Positions 36,401 to 44,441 of a stretch of DNA of 64,000 bases are shown here, one piece after another. Origin of the DNA: Lysobacteraceae bacterium SCN 69-320 (GTDB taxonomy: Bacteria > Pseudomonadota > Gammaproteobacteria > Xanthomonadales > Rhodanobacteraceae); the NCBI GenBank assembly GCA_001725155.1, contig MEFP01000030.1, positions 558,001 through 622,000 of the forward strand. Reading direction: 5' to 3'. The position numbers were made by a program, and so were the translations under genes. The stretch's first letter is position 1. Each line of letters starts with the position of its first letter. Under the pieces are notes generated by a model, which saw nothing but the letters and a program-made list of their open reading frames with translations, had not been told where the DNA came from and ran no database searches.

Positions 36401-36802
36401 GAAGTGCTGCTGCGTCTCGGTGCCGCGCCGAATGCGCGCAACGCCAAGGGCCAGACGCCGCTGCTGCTGCTGGTCGGCGGTCGCGCCGATCCGGGCGCAC
36501 CCTGCGATCCCGCGCAGCTCGCCCACCTGGTCGCGCTGATGCTGGATTTCGCCGCCGATCTCGATGCCCAGGACGAACGTGGCGTCAGCGCATTGCACGC
36601 CTGTGCGATCCACGGCCTGCTCGGCAGCGCGCGCCAGCTGCTGGCCCGCGGCGCCGAGCGCGACATCCGCGATTGCCTGGGTCGGCGGCCCGGCGAACTG
36701 GCCGAGCTGCTGGGCTATGCCGACGTCGCCGCCGAACTGGGCACCAGCGCGGCGATTCCGAGCCTGGCGCAGATGCTGCGGCAGCCGGTCAGCGGCGCGT
36801 AG
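33401..36802 (+). CDS. Large membrane-anchored ankyrin-repeat protein
   Basis: The frame is open from 33317, but the GTG at 33401 is preferred (1,133 aa, VPRAKPTRLAAFVASLPYFL) as the last plausible start before the first helix. Residues about 10-225 hold six hydrophobic helices in three pairs. From about 260 to the end there are at least 15 ankyrin repeats (GHTALHYAALAAEPIVAAML, GRTALMAAALAGHAAIVRVL, GATALLRACGLGHADVVQLL). A less regular gap at about 590-720 splits them into two blocks. Ankyrin arrays bind proteins, so this looks like a cytosol-facing scaffold tethered to the inner membrane. No enzymatic domain is visible. Confidence 0.85.
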   Translation: MPRAKPTRLAAFVASLPYFLPAALCLLAAAFVAHPAALLLLLAANSLALAAICQGLGFDQEDSFARTVLRRGAAHFVLLAIYSAAVMLLLGWPLAALLQAGSLGATMCLSAAVVVALLLLWRLWPAFGLVFVWDDAYPDSGQGSWILTAVSRSMSFARHLTGEHELFFSHGLPVAMAQLILVCLAVGIAGLGQGLPNELSLLMLLVYAVALPLFQLLIANRCLRALLTARRARRSEPPAADTDTADRAEAPRELPGDLNQTELDAALLHATRSGQVELALAALERGADPNTVPAAGERDQRSVLMLAATLPEVRLLRALIAKHADVNRAHAGLSPLLAATRDSYQGRPDAVLTLLANGADPAVCDSQGHTALHYAALAAEPIVAAMLIDAGAPLAAVNREGLTPLGQAAQAANWTLLRFLLERGARNEVEHAQPALGAAAAVADDDVTGVKLLLKQKARIDAQGPLGRTALMAAALAGHAAIVRVLLDAGADVDLADRQGTTALMEAARAGAAEVIALLAARKPDPNRVDHLGRSALVIACQSRQANAAVVRALLALGTDRQRACSDGRRALDHAISGGRWDLVALIDPDYALPSSVAEGVGNAVADSPAHLLDALRFGHWTIAEGLLPRLGQWSQAELAGIWLDLCTHSDARPRQWLLNHGLRADAGLVRGSLFSAVLERLPDSTEALAELVEAGANCGGAGVLRRVLEAARDAGDAARRENLLALALDLAQRGADTFAANEHGETALHLAAQLGASRLLDRLLEAGADPNARDQHGRTPLHAALGLPAAALDGAVRSLIRHGADPELAANDGETPLGRALTGSKSLRYWLHWPKWPLPRRRLRADDLIGAAAAGDTAAVERLLTLGLPLEGGDAQGATALLRACGLGHADVVQLLLARGADVEHAASGGATPLSAAVSARREGIVDLLLRHGVDLDRRLPGGGTTLMIAAALGFPELVEKLLAAGADANLADEKGSTALHAAAHYAFGHADPRARAVLEVLLRLGAAPNARNAKGQTPLLLLVGGRADPGAPCDPAQLAHLVALMLDFAADLDAQDERGVSALHACAIHGLLGSARQLLARGAERDIRDCLGRRPGELAELLGYADVAAELGTSAAIPSLAQMLRQPVSGA

Positions 36803-37023
36803 CGGGCGGGACCGGATGAGCGGCGAAAAATTTCAGTTGTATAGTCGACGGCCGGCCGGTTGACAAGCTCGCCGAATCCACAGATGCTCGCCGGTGGCCA
36901 AGTGTTGCGGCTCGGCCATTTCTGTCAGCTCATTCAGTAGATCCAGGCCTGCAACCCTCCAGCAAGCAGCGATTGCAAGTTGTTGCACGGTAGCGAGCGG
37001 CCACGAATTCGGGAGATTCGTTC
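36803..37023 (+). promoter_or_regulatory. Upstream region of the 194-aa secreted protein gene
   Basis: A perfect TTGACA hexamer at 36860-36865 could be a -35 element, but the -10 hexamer at the right distance (GATGCT) is poor. The region is less GC-rich than its surroundings (AAAAATTTCAGTTGTATAG near 36825-36845). It probably contains the promoter of the gene starting at 37024. Confidence 0.3.
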
Positions 37024-37608
37024 ATGACTTTTCGCAAGTACCGTTCGGTGCTGAGCGCCGTGCTCGCCGCGTCCGCCCTGAGCCTCGCCTCGCATGGCGC
37101 GATGGCCGCCGTCATCTGCAATACCACGACTGTTCCGATCACGATTCCGCAGACCGCCGACGGCGTCTACTTCAACTACGTCACGGGTGCCACGGGCATT
37201 TCCGGCGCCGCGGTGCCGGGCTTCGACATCAACCCGTGGTTCAGCAGCAGCACGGCCGGCCTGAATTTCTACATGGGCGCGGACGTCGACACGAACAACG
37301 GCGCGGTCTTCGGCACGACCTACCAGGTCCTGGCCGCCGGCACCGTGATCGGCGCGGGCTCGACCTTCTCGGGTGCGACCGCCACCGCCGCGAACATGGC
37401 CGACTGGCGCGCCGGCGTGACCGGTTTCCTCGGCGTGCGCTTCACGAACGAGAGCACCTCGGCCGTCAACTACGGCTGGCTCAACATCACGACGACGGCC
37501 GGCAACGGCTTCCCGGCGCGCATCAACAGCTTCTGCTTCGACAACACCGGCGCCGACATTCCAGCGGGCACCACGCCGGTCAGTCTGCAGACATTCTCGG
37601 TCGACTGA
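37024..37608 (+). CDS. Secreted protein of unknown function, 194 aa
   Basis: The product starts MTFRKYRSVLSAVLAASALS and has a clear signal peptide ending near AMA-AVICN. The mature 165 residues are rich in Thr, Asn, Gly and Ala, with beta character, and contain GFLGVRFTNESTSAVNYGWL and INSFCFDNTGADIPAGTT. The two Cys (after the signal and near the C-terminus) could form a disulphide. I have the impression that similar proteins occur in other Xanthomonadales, but I cannot name a domain. There is no PEP-CTERM-type sorting tail. The gene is monocistronic with a strong terminator. Confidence 0.75.
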   Translation: MTFRKYRSVLSAVLAASALSLASHGAMAAVICNTTTVPITIPQTADGVYFNYVTGATGISGAAVPGFDINPWFSSSTAGLNFYMGADVDTNNGAVFGTTYQVLAAGTVIGAGSTFSGATATAANMADWRAGVTGFLGVRFTNESTSAVNYGWLNITTTAGNGFPARINSFCFDNTGADIPAGTTPVSLQTFSVD

Positions 37609-37630
37609 TACGTCATTCGCCGATCGCCGA

Positions 37631-37660
37631 CAAACGCCCCCGCGGGGGCGTTTGTTTTTT
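37631..37660 (+). terminator. Strong intrinsic terminator
   Basis: CAAACGCCCCC (37631-37641) pairs perfectly with GGGGGCGTTTG (37644-37654) and is followed by TTTTTT. It lies 22 bp after the stop of the 194-aa secreted protein gene. Confidence 0.9.
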
Positions 37661-37720
37661 GCACGCGGCACAGGCCGTGCGTCGCGACTGTCTACCCGAT
37701 CCCGCCAGATCTGTCCCCGC

Positions 37721-39304
37721 ATGAACGCCCGCAAATCCTCGACCACGGAACCACCCCGCGTGCTCGCGCTGCTGCGCGACGGCGAGCGGCTGCTGCTGCG
37801 CAACGATCTGGCCGGCGCGTACAAAGCAGCGATGTGCGCACTCGCGCTGGCGCCGGAGCTGGCGCGCCCCCCGTTGCTGATGGCGCGAATTCTGCGCCGC
37901 TACGGCCGCAGCGCCGAGGCGCTGACCCTGCTGCAGGACACCGTGCGCGAACACGGCGACGACGCGGATCTGCTGCGCGAACTCGGCGCCAGCCTCAGCG
38001 AAACCGGCGCGTTTGCCGACGCGGTGGCGCTGCTGCAGCGGGCCGTGGCCCTGCGCGCCGATGCGGACAGCTGGTATGAGCTCGGCGTGGCCTGCGATCG
38101 CAACGACCAGCCGGCCGAATCACTGCAGGCCGCGCGCCAGGCGGCGCGGCTCGCGCCGAATCACGTCGGCGCCCAGTACCTGCTGGCGCGCGGACTGATG
38201 GCGCAGGGAGAGATCGACGAAGCGGCCGCCGTCTATCGCAAGCTGACCCGGCTGCCGGCCGAGGCGGCCAAGGCCTGGTTCGGCCTGCTCGACCTGAAGA
38301 CCGTAGCCATCACGCCGGCCGAACTGGCGCGCATCGAAGCGCTGGAACGCGACACGCGCCAGAGCCGCGACAACCGCGTGCTCAGCGCATTCGCTCTCGG
38401 CCACGCCTACGAAGCGGCAAACCGGCCGGCCGAGGCGGTGGCCGCATTCACCCGCGCCAACCGGCTGCATCCGCGCGTGCCGCCCTGGGACGCCGACGCA
38501 CAGACCCGGTTCGTCGACGCGGTGCAGCACACGTTCGCGCAGCCGCTGGCCAGCGCGCCCGGCAATCTCGGCGAACAGGTCATCTTCATCGTCGGACTGC
38601 CGCGCTCGGGCTCCACCCTGACCGAGCAGATACTCGCCGCCCACCCCGACGTCGACGCCGCGAGCGAGCTGCCGTATCTGCAGCAGGTGCTGCGCGAGGA
38701 ATCCACGCGTCGCGGCCAGGGCTTCCCCGACTGGGCGCCGCAGGCGACGGCGGAGGACTGGCAGCGCCTCGGCGAGGACTATCTGCAGCGCAGCGCGCGC
38801 TATCAGTCGCGCCGTCGCTTCACCGACAAGATGCCGGAGAACTGGCCCTATGCCGGCGCGATACGCGCGATGCTGCCGGGCGCGCGCATCGTCGGCTGCC
38901 AGCGCGATGCGGTGGAAACCTGCTGGTCCTGCTACAAGCAGCTGTTCGCGCCGGGCCAGCTCGTCTACAGCTACGACCTCGACGATCTCGCCCGCTATTG
39001 CGCCGACTACCGGCATCTGTGGCAGCACTGGCGGCAGCGCTGGCCGCAGGCCTGCCGCACCCAGTCCTACGAGGCGCTGCTGGCGGAGCCGGAAGCCGAG
39101 ATTCGCGCGCTGCTGGATTTCTGCGGCCTGCCGTTCGATCCGAACTGTCTGGATTTCCATCTCGCCCGGCGCAGCACGCGCACGGCCAGCGCGGCCCAGG
39201 TGCGCCGGCCGCTGACCCGCAGCGTGCCGCGCGCCGAGCGCTACGGCGAGCTGCTGGCGCCGGTGGCCGAAGCGGTCGCGCGCGCGCAGCGCCGCACGGG
39301 CTGA
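37721..39304 (+). CDS. TPR-sulfotransferase fusion protein
   Basis: The 527-aa protein starts MNARKSSTTEPPRVLALLRD. Residues about 15-260 are TPR-type helices (LRRYGRSAEALTLLQDTVRE, LGASLSETGAFADAVALLQR). Residues about 280-510 form a sulfotransferase domain with the PAPS phosphate loop IFIVGLPRSGSTLTEQIL and a later CQRDAVETCWSCYKQLF region for the 3'-phosphate. It should transfer sulfate from PAPS to an unknown acceptor, with the TPR part choosing the partner. There is no signal peptide or PAPS-making gene nearby. The ATG at 37721 follows the upstream terminator, so the gene has its own promoter. Confidence 0.9.
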   Translation: MNARKSSTTEPPRVLALLRDGERLLLRNDLAGAYKAAMCALALAPELARPPLLMARILRRYGRSAEALTLLQDTVREHGDDADLLRELGASLSETGAFADAVALLQRAVALRADADSWYELGVACDRNDQPAESLQAARQAARLAPNHVGAQYLLARGLMAQGEIDEAAAVYRKLTRLPAEAAKAWFGLLDLKTVAITPAELARIEALERDTRQSRDNRVLSAFALGHAYEAANRPAEAVAAFTRANRLHPRVPPWDADAQTRFVDAVQHTFAQPLASAPGNLGEQVIFIVGLPRSGSTLTEQILAAHPDVDAASELPYLQQVLREESTRRGQGFPDWAPQATAEDWQRLGEDYLQRSARYQSRRRFTDKMPENWPYAGAIRAMLPGARIVGCQRDAVETCWSCYKQLFAPGQLVYSYDLDDLARYCADYRHLWQHWRQRWPQACRTQSYEALLAEPEAEIRALLDFCGLPFDPNCLDFHLARRSTRTASAAQVRRPLTRSVPRAERYGELLAPVAEAVARAQRRTG

Positions 39305-39332
39305 GCACCGCGCCGCGCACCGGCGAACGTTC

Positions 39333-41147
39333 TCACCACTGCCGGTTCGCCGCGCCGGCCCATTCCTTGCTGCCTTCCTCGCTGGTATCGGCGGCGAAGA
39401 TCTGTTCGAGCTCGGTGAAGGCCTCCTGCGAGGTCTGGATCAGCGCGGCATCGTCGTCGTAGACCAGATGCTGCGCCTTGAGCAGGGCTTCGTCGTGGGC
39501 GCGGAAGCGCGCGATGCGGTCGGCCGCGACGCGCGGCGGCTGCCCCAGCGCTTCGAGCACCTGGCGCGTGAGATCGAGACTGCCCTCCAGGGTCTCGCGC
39601 ACGACACCGTCGACGCTGAGATCCATCAGTCGGAACGCGTGCTGGCGGTTGCGCGCGCGGGCGAAGATCTTGAGGTTCGGATACAACCGCTTCACGAGAC
39701 GAGCGGTGCGCACATTCGCCTCGGGATCGTCGGTCGCGAGCACGAAGATCTCGGCCTTGTCGGCCTGCGCCGCGCGCAGCAATTCCGGGCGGCTCGGGTC
39801 GCCGAAATACAGGGTGCTGCCGAAGCGGCGCGAAGCGTCGACCTGTTCGGGCGAGTTCTCCAGCGCCGTGTACGGAATCTTCTGCGCGCGCAGCACACGC
39901 GCAACGATCTGACCGACGCGGCCGAAGCCGGCGATGATCACGCGCGGCGCGTCGCCCTCGATGCGGTCGAACTCGCGCACGGGCTCGGGCTTGTGCGTGG
40001 CGAGGAAGCGGCTCAGCGCGATGACCAGCGGCGGCGTCAGCGCCATCGACAAGGTGATCACGAGCATCAGCAGGTCGTGCGTGCGCTGGTCCAGCACGTG
40101 CGAGCTTTCGGCCAGGTTGAACACGACGAAGGCGAATTCGCCGCCGGCCGCGAGCACGGCGGCGAACGACACCGCCTCGATCCGGCTCAGGCCGCCGGCG
40201 AGCCGGCCCGCGCCAAACAACACGAGCGCCTTGAGCGCGAGCAGGGCCACGGTCAACCCGGCGACGAGCCAGGGTTCGCGCAGCAGCAGGCCCAGATCGA
40301 CGGCCATGCCGACGCTGACGAAGAACAGGCCGAGCAGCAGGCCCTTGAACGGCTCGATCTGCGATTCGAGCTCGTGGCGGTATTCCGAATCGGCCAGCAG
40401 CAGACCGGCGAGGAAGGCGCCGAGCGCCATCGAGACGCCGGCATGTTCCATGAGCCAGGCGGTGCCGATCACGACGAGCAGCGCAGTCGCCGTGAACACT
40501 TCGGGTATGCGCGTGCCGGCGACGATGCGCAGCACCGGGCGCAGCAGATAGCGGCCGGCGACGACGACGAGCGCGATCACGCCGATCTTCTGCAGCGCCG
40601 TGACCGTGTTCACCGCAGCGCCGTGCTCGTCGCCGAACACCGGAATCACCGCGAGAATCGGAATCGCCGCCAGATCCTGGAACAGCAGCACGGCGAACGC
40701 GAGACGGCCGTGGGCCGCGGTCAGTTCCTTGCGCTCGGCCAGCAGCTGCAGACCGAAGGCCGTCGACGACAGCGCGAGGCCGAGGCCGATGATGATGGCG
40801 GGCCTGGCGCCGAGACCGAAGGCCAGATGCGCGGCCAGCGCGATCAGCGCCGCGGTCGCGACGACCTGCAGGAAACCGACCCCGAACACGAGCCGGCGCA
40901 TGACCCACAGACGCTGCGGCGACAGTTCCAGGCCGATCACGAACAGCAGCAGCACGACGCCGAGCTCGGAGATGCTCGCGATCTGCTCGGGGTTCTGCAG
41001 CAGCTTGAGGCCGGCCGGACCGATGACCGCGCCGGCGACGAGATAGCCGAGCACCGCGCCGAGCTCGAACTTCTTGGCGATCGGCACCGCGATGACTGCG
41101 GCAGCGAGCAGGACGACGGTGTACTGCAGGATGTTATGGGTTTCCAC
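39333..41147 (-). CDS. CPA2 family cation:proton antiporter with RCK domain (KefB/KefC type)
   Basis: The 604-aa protein has about twelve membrane helices (residues 5-385, starting METHNILQYTVVLLAAAVIA) and a C-terminal RCK/TrkA-N domain (about 410-530). The latter has the nucleotide loop VIIAGFGRVGQIVARVLR and the acidic LATDDPEANVRTARLVKRL. It matches KefB/KefC/YbaL, potassium or sodium efflux systems coupled to protons and gated by nucleotide or glutathione adducts. No KefF/KefG-type partner oxidoreductase is beside it. The start at ATG 41147 gives the usual N-terminus. Confidence 0.93.
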   Translation of the reverse strand: METHNILQYTVVLLAAAVIAVPIAKKFELGAVLGYLVAGAVIGPAGLKLLQNPEQIASISELGVVLLLFVIGLELSPQRLWVMRRLVFGVGFLQVVATAALIALAAHLAFGLGARPAIIIGLGLALSSTAFGLQLLAERKELTAAHGRLAFAVLLFQDLAAIPILAVIPVFGDEHGAAVNTVTALQKIGVIALVVVAGRYLLRPVLRIVAGTRIPEVFTATALLVVIGTAWLMEHAGVSMALGAFLAGLLLADSEYRHELESQIEPFKGLLLGLFFVSVGMAVDLGLLLREPWLVAGLTVALLALKALVLFGAGRLAGGLSRIEAVSFAAVLAAGGEFAFVVFNLAESSHVLDQRTHDLLMLVITLSMALTPPLVIALSRFLATHKPEPVREFDRIEGDAPRVIIAGFGRVGQIVARVLRAQKIPYTALENSPEQVDASRRFGSTLYFGDPSRPELLRAAQADKAEIFVLATDDPEANVRTARLVKRLYPNLKIFARARNRQHAFRLMDLSVDGVVRETLEGSLDLTRQVLEALGQPPRVAADRIARFRAHDEALLKAQHLVYDDDAALIQTSQEAFTELEQIFAADTSEEGSKEWAGAANRQW

Positions 41148-41576
41148 GCGCGCTCTCCGGCTTTGTCACGACCCAAGCGACATCCGCGCTGCCGCTCTCC
41201 TGTCCAGTTGCTCATCCGCGGCGTCGGGACGACCTGGCGACGTCCGCGCCGTCGCTGTTGCGCTCAGCTGCCTGCATCTGCGGCTGCGGGCGGCCGGGGG
41301 CGACGTTCGCACGGCCACTCTCCTCATCCCGCACTTCGCAGAACAATCGGCTGCGCAGCCGTCCGGCCGTCCTCCCGGCTCGAGAGGGGCTGTCAGGATG
41401 AGCCGAGCCTCAGGGGGCTTCAACAACCAAAGCCACCTCGGATCGCCGCCCGGAGAATTTCTGCCGCGCGGATTATGGCATGCGTCCGTGACGCCTCCGG
41501 GCGCGGCGGCGGCTCATCTCGGGATCTGAGATCCGCCACCGACAGACTGCAGCCGCACCCACGAGCGGAGATCCCC
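41148..41576. repeat. Intergenic region with a degenerate 60-bp unit in three copies
   Basis: Copies begin with GCGACRTYCGCRC at 41177, 41237 and 41300, spacing 60 and 63 bp, and diverge between these anchors. The spacing is a multiple of three, and the plus frame gives DIRAAALL, DVRAVAVA and DVRTATLL, but no start or ribosome site supports a gene. The remainder to 41576 shows nothing apart from the ribosome site of the next gene. Confidence 0.4.
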
Positions 41577-41972
41577 ATGCAGGGTTTCGACAGCAAGGCC
41601 ACTACGTCCGTCCTCGATCCGCGCGGCCTGAGCGCGCGCATCGCGTGGACCTGGTTCGCGCTCGGATTGGCGGCCTGGAGCCTGCTGCCGGCGCTGCGCG
41701 GCTACTCGCCGCAGGCCGGCTGGCTGTCGTACTGGCTCGTGGGTGCACCTTTGCTCGTGCTGGCGACGTTGCATCGGGAAACGCTGGCGGGCCGGTTACG
41801 CTCGATCCTCGTCAGATCGGAGCCGGCTCCCGGCGGCGTGGTAGCGGCGGGAAGCCATCTGCAGCGGCGCCAGGGATGGCGCCACCGCGCACTGCGCCGC
41901 GTCCAGGCGCGGCGTCTGCCGCCGTCGCGGCGTTCGCTGGTACGGACGGCATTTGCCGCCTTGTTCACATGA
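41577..41972 (+). CDS. Hypothetical small membrane protein, 131 aa
   Basis: The ATG at 41577 has GGAG 6 nt upstream. The product starts MQGFDSKATTSVLDPRGLSA and has two hydrophobic helices (about residues 22-42 and 49-65). A very basic C-terminal half follows (QRRQGWRHRALRRVQARRLP), which would lie in the cytosol and could touch nucleic acid or lipid headgroups. I do not recognise the family. The gene is flanked by the divergent antiporter and the convergent rnk gene. Confidence 0.6.
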   Translation: MQGFDSKATTSVLDPRGLSARIAWTWFALGLAAWSLLPALRGYSPQAGWLSYWLVGAPLLVLATLHRETLAGRLRSILVRSEPAPGGVVAAGSHLQRRQGWRHRALRRVQARRLPPSRRSLVRTAFAALFT

Positions 41973-42002
41973 GAGCAGACAGGCGCCGCACGCCGTGCTG
42001 CG

Positions 42003-42440
42003 TCAGCGATGCAGATCGCCGGCGGCTTCGGGCTGATAGCTCAGGGTGAGCACGCGCAGCCGCGCGCTGCGCCCGCCCGGCAGCGGCCAGGCGATGGAAG
42101 CGCCGACACGCAGGCCCAGCAGGGCGCTGCCGACCGGCGCGAGGATGGAAACACGGTCGGCGCTGCCGTCGGCGTCGCGCGGATAGACCAGGGTGACTTC
42201 ACGCTCGGCGCCGCTGTCCTCGTCGACGAAGCGGATGGTCGAGTTCATCGTGATGACGTCGGACGGAACCTGAGCGGGCTCGACGATCTCGGCGCGGTCG
42301 AGCTCGCGGCGCAGGCCATGCGTGTCGAGGCCGGCAGCCTGCGGCGTTTCCAGCAGCGCATCGAGGCGGTCGCAGTCCAGCCGCGAGACGATCAGCGGCG
42401 GGGGCAGGCCGGACGGATTGGGCAAGTGGCGTTCGTTCAT
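42003..42440 (-). CDS. rnk: Nucleoside diphosphate kinase regulator Rnk (GreA/GreB-like C-terminal fold)
   Basis: The 145-aa protein starts MNERHLPNPSGLPPPLIVSR. It has a short N-terminal helical part with SRLDCDRLDALLETPQA and a C-terminal FKBP-like domain (about residues 65-140: VPSDVITMNSTIRFVDEDSG, VSILAPVGSALLGLRVGASI). This is the layout of Rnk, which binds RNA polymerase near the secondary channel like the Gre factors but with a short coiled coil. GGAG lies 7 nt before the ATG. Confidence 0.88.
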   Translation of the reverse strand: MNERHLPNPSGLPPPLIVSRLDCDRLDALLETPQAAGLDTHGLRRELDRAEIVEPAQVPSDVITMNSTIRFVDEDSGAEREVTLVYPRDADGSADRVSILAPVGSALLGLRVGASIAWPLPGGRSARLRVLTLSYQPEAAGDLHR

Positions 42441-42700
42441 TGCAGATCTCCAAAGCAATAACGGGCCGCACGCCAAGCATGCCGCCCGTGGGGTTTCCAG
42501 GATTGTCCGGTGACCTTAGCCAGCGGGCGCGGATTCGGCAAGTCCGCCGCCGTAGCGAGCGCGGCCGTTCGGTTCAGGCTGCGCGCGCAGCCCGCCCCCG
42601 CCGGCAGCAGAGCGTGTGCGGGGGATCGCCTACGGCATCGTCACGCGCACCGGCGTCGAGTTTGCGGCCCCGCTGCATCCGACTGCCTGCGCCGTGCAGG

Positions 42701-44182
42701 CTAGTCGGTAATGCCCAGCCGCTTGCGTTCGAGCCGGCGCAGGAATTCTTCCATGATGCGCCGGTACAGATCATCGCCGAGGTATTCGTCCTCGACGCCG
42801 GCGTCGATCGACGGATTGTCGTTCACTTCGATCACGACGATGCGACTGCCGACCTGCTTGAGATCCACGCCGTACAGACCGTCGCCGATCAGGCCGGTCG
42901 CCTTGAGCGCAAGGCGCACGACTTCCGCCGGCGCTTCTCGCACGGGCAGGGTCTTGAAACCGCCGGACTTGGCGGTGCCGCGTGCGCCGTGGTTGTAGAT
43001 CTGCCAGTGGCCGCGCGACATGAAGTACTGGCAGGCGTACAGCGGCTCCTTGTTCAGCACGCCGACGCGCCAGTCGAACTCGGTGTAGAGATATTCCTGG
43101 GCGATGACCAGCGCCGTGTGCTGGAACAGGTCGTCGACGCCCTTCTTCAGTTCCTCGGCGTTCTCGACCTTGACGATGCCGCGCGAGAACGAGCCGTCGG
43201 GAATCTTCAGCACGATAGGAAAACCGAGCAGTGCCGGCAGCTCGGCCAGCTTCTTCGCGTCGTCGCGGAACAGGATCTCGCTCTTGGGTATGGGCAGCTT
43301 GCGCGCACGCAGCAGGTCGTGCAGGTAGATCTTGTTCGTGCAGCGCAGGATCGAGGTCGGATCGTCCATGACGACCATGCCTTCCTTTTCCGCCTTGTTG
43401 GCGAAACGGTAGGTGTGATTGTCCAGCGCCGTGGTCTCGCGGATGAACAGGCCGTCGTATTCGGCCAGTCGCGCGTAGTCGTTGCGCGTGATCGGATCGA
43501 CTTCGATGCCGAGGTCCTTGCCGGCGTCGATGAACGATTTCAGCGCGCGCTTGTTCGACGGCGGCATGGCCTCGGCCGGGTCGTGCAGCATGGCGATGTC
43601 GTAACGGTACTTGCGCCGCGCGCGCGGCTTGCGCCAGAGCTTCTTGGAGAAGCGGTCCAGCGCGTCGGCGAAGGCGTCTTCCTGCGGATCGTTGAGCGTG
43701 TGCAGGCCGGCCGGCTTGATCGCGGCGATGCCCCATTCGCGCTCGCGCTCGAACTCGATGCGCAGGATCGGACACGGAAACATTTCGAACACCTGGCGCG
43801 CGAGATCCTGCAGCGGCGCGTAGTTGGTCTCGCCGAAATACACCTGCAGGCCGAAGTCGGTAGTGTCGCGCGAATCGGGCAGGAAGCGGCTGAGCCGCTG
43901 TTCCAGATCCTCGATGTCCAGGCCGTAGAGCGAACGCCGGCGCAGGTCGTTGATCGTGCGCACCGACGGAATGACCTTGTGGCCGCGCGCCTCGGCCAGC
44001 AGCGAAACGTAATAGCCGGTGCCGAGGTACTTGTAGCTGCGGCAGAGGTTGATGACCTGCGTGCGCTCTTCATCGGCGGCCAGCGGTTCGCGCAGATAAT
44101 CCTTGGCGGTGACGACGTTGTCCGACGGGTAGTACGAGCCCCAGTCCGACGCCTTCTCGACGACGATGACGAGGCGGCTCAT
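42701..44182 (-). CDS. RLAN-domain RimK-type ATP-grasp ligase
   Basis: The 493-aa protein starts MSRLVIVVEKASDWGSYYPS. Residues about 1-180 match the RLAN domain (RimK-like ligase, N-terminal), with RTQVINLCRSYKYLGTGYYV and SLLAEARGHKVIPSVRTIND. Residues about 200-480 form a RimK-type ATP-grasp fold (VLKIPDGSFSRGIVKVENAE, ACQYFMSRGHWQIYNHGARG, the metal-binding VVIEVNDNPSIDAGVEDEYL). Such enzymes join amino acids to peptides or proteins through acyl phosphates; the substrate of the RLAN type is unknown. It is divergent from a GNAT gene of the kind that accompanies RLAN-RimK proteins elsewhere. Confidence 0.88.
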   Translation of the reverse strand: MSRLVIVVEKASDWGSYYPSDNVVTAKDYLREPLAADEERTQVINLCRSYKYLGTGYYVSLLAEARGHKVIPSVRTINDLRRRSLYGLDIEDLEQRLSRFLPDSRDTTDFGLQVYFGETNYAPLQDLARQVFEMFPCPILRIEFEREREWGIAAIKPAGLHTLNDPQEDAFADALDRFSKKLWRKPRARRKYRYDIAMLHDPAEAMPPSNKRALKSFIDAGKDLGIEVDPITRNDYARLAEYDGLFIRETTALDNHTYRFANKAEKEGMVVMDDPTSILRCTNKIYLHDLLRARKLPIPKSEILFRDDAKKLAELPALLGFPIVLKIPDGSFSRGIVKVENAEELKKGVDDLFQHTALVIAQEYLYTEFDWRVGVLNKEPLYACQYFMSRGHWQIYNHGARGTAKSGGFKTLPVREAPAEVVRLALKATGLIGDGLYGVDLKQVGSRIVVIEVNDNPSIDAGVEDEYLGDDLYRRIMEEFLRRLERKRLGITD

Positions 44183-44441
44183 GGGGAATCCGGCAAAAGG
44201 CCGGCGCGAGCGGCGGCCTCGGGAAGAGGGTCGGGCATGGGAAGCGCGGGGCAGGGGCGGCGAGCGGCGCGAGTGTGACACAGGGCCGGGAGGGCGGCAT
44301 CTGGCACCGGCTCGCCGACGGCATCGTTGCAGAAGGCCGTGTAGCTGCGGTTCAGCGAACGCGCCGCGGCGTTGGTGCCGGGCGCCGATCCGCGTGCCGG
44401 AGCACAACCGCAACGCCGCGCGCCCTGCTAGGCTGCGCGCC
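44183..44441. promoter_or_regulatory. Divergent region between the RLAN-RimK and GNAT genes
   Basis: About 260 bp separate the two divergent starts. The stretch must hold promoters for both, but no convincing -35/-10 pair was seen. It contains a TGTGACACA motif near 44274-44282, which could be a half-site for a CRP-type regulator. Confidence 0.3.

Noticed and set aside
41074-41529. Plus-strand 151-codon frame with DVRA-type repeats
   Set aside because: No ribosome site or credible start; half overlaps the antiporter gene. Treated as non-coding repeat.
39468-41972. An 834-codon plus-strand frame across the antiporter gene
   Set aside because: Most of it is antisense to the antiporter. Only the end, from ATG 41577 with its own ribosome site, was kept as a gene.
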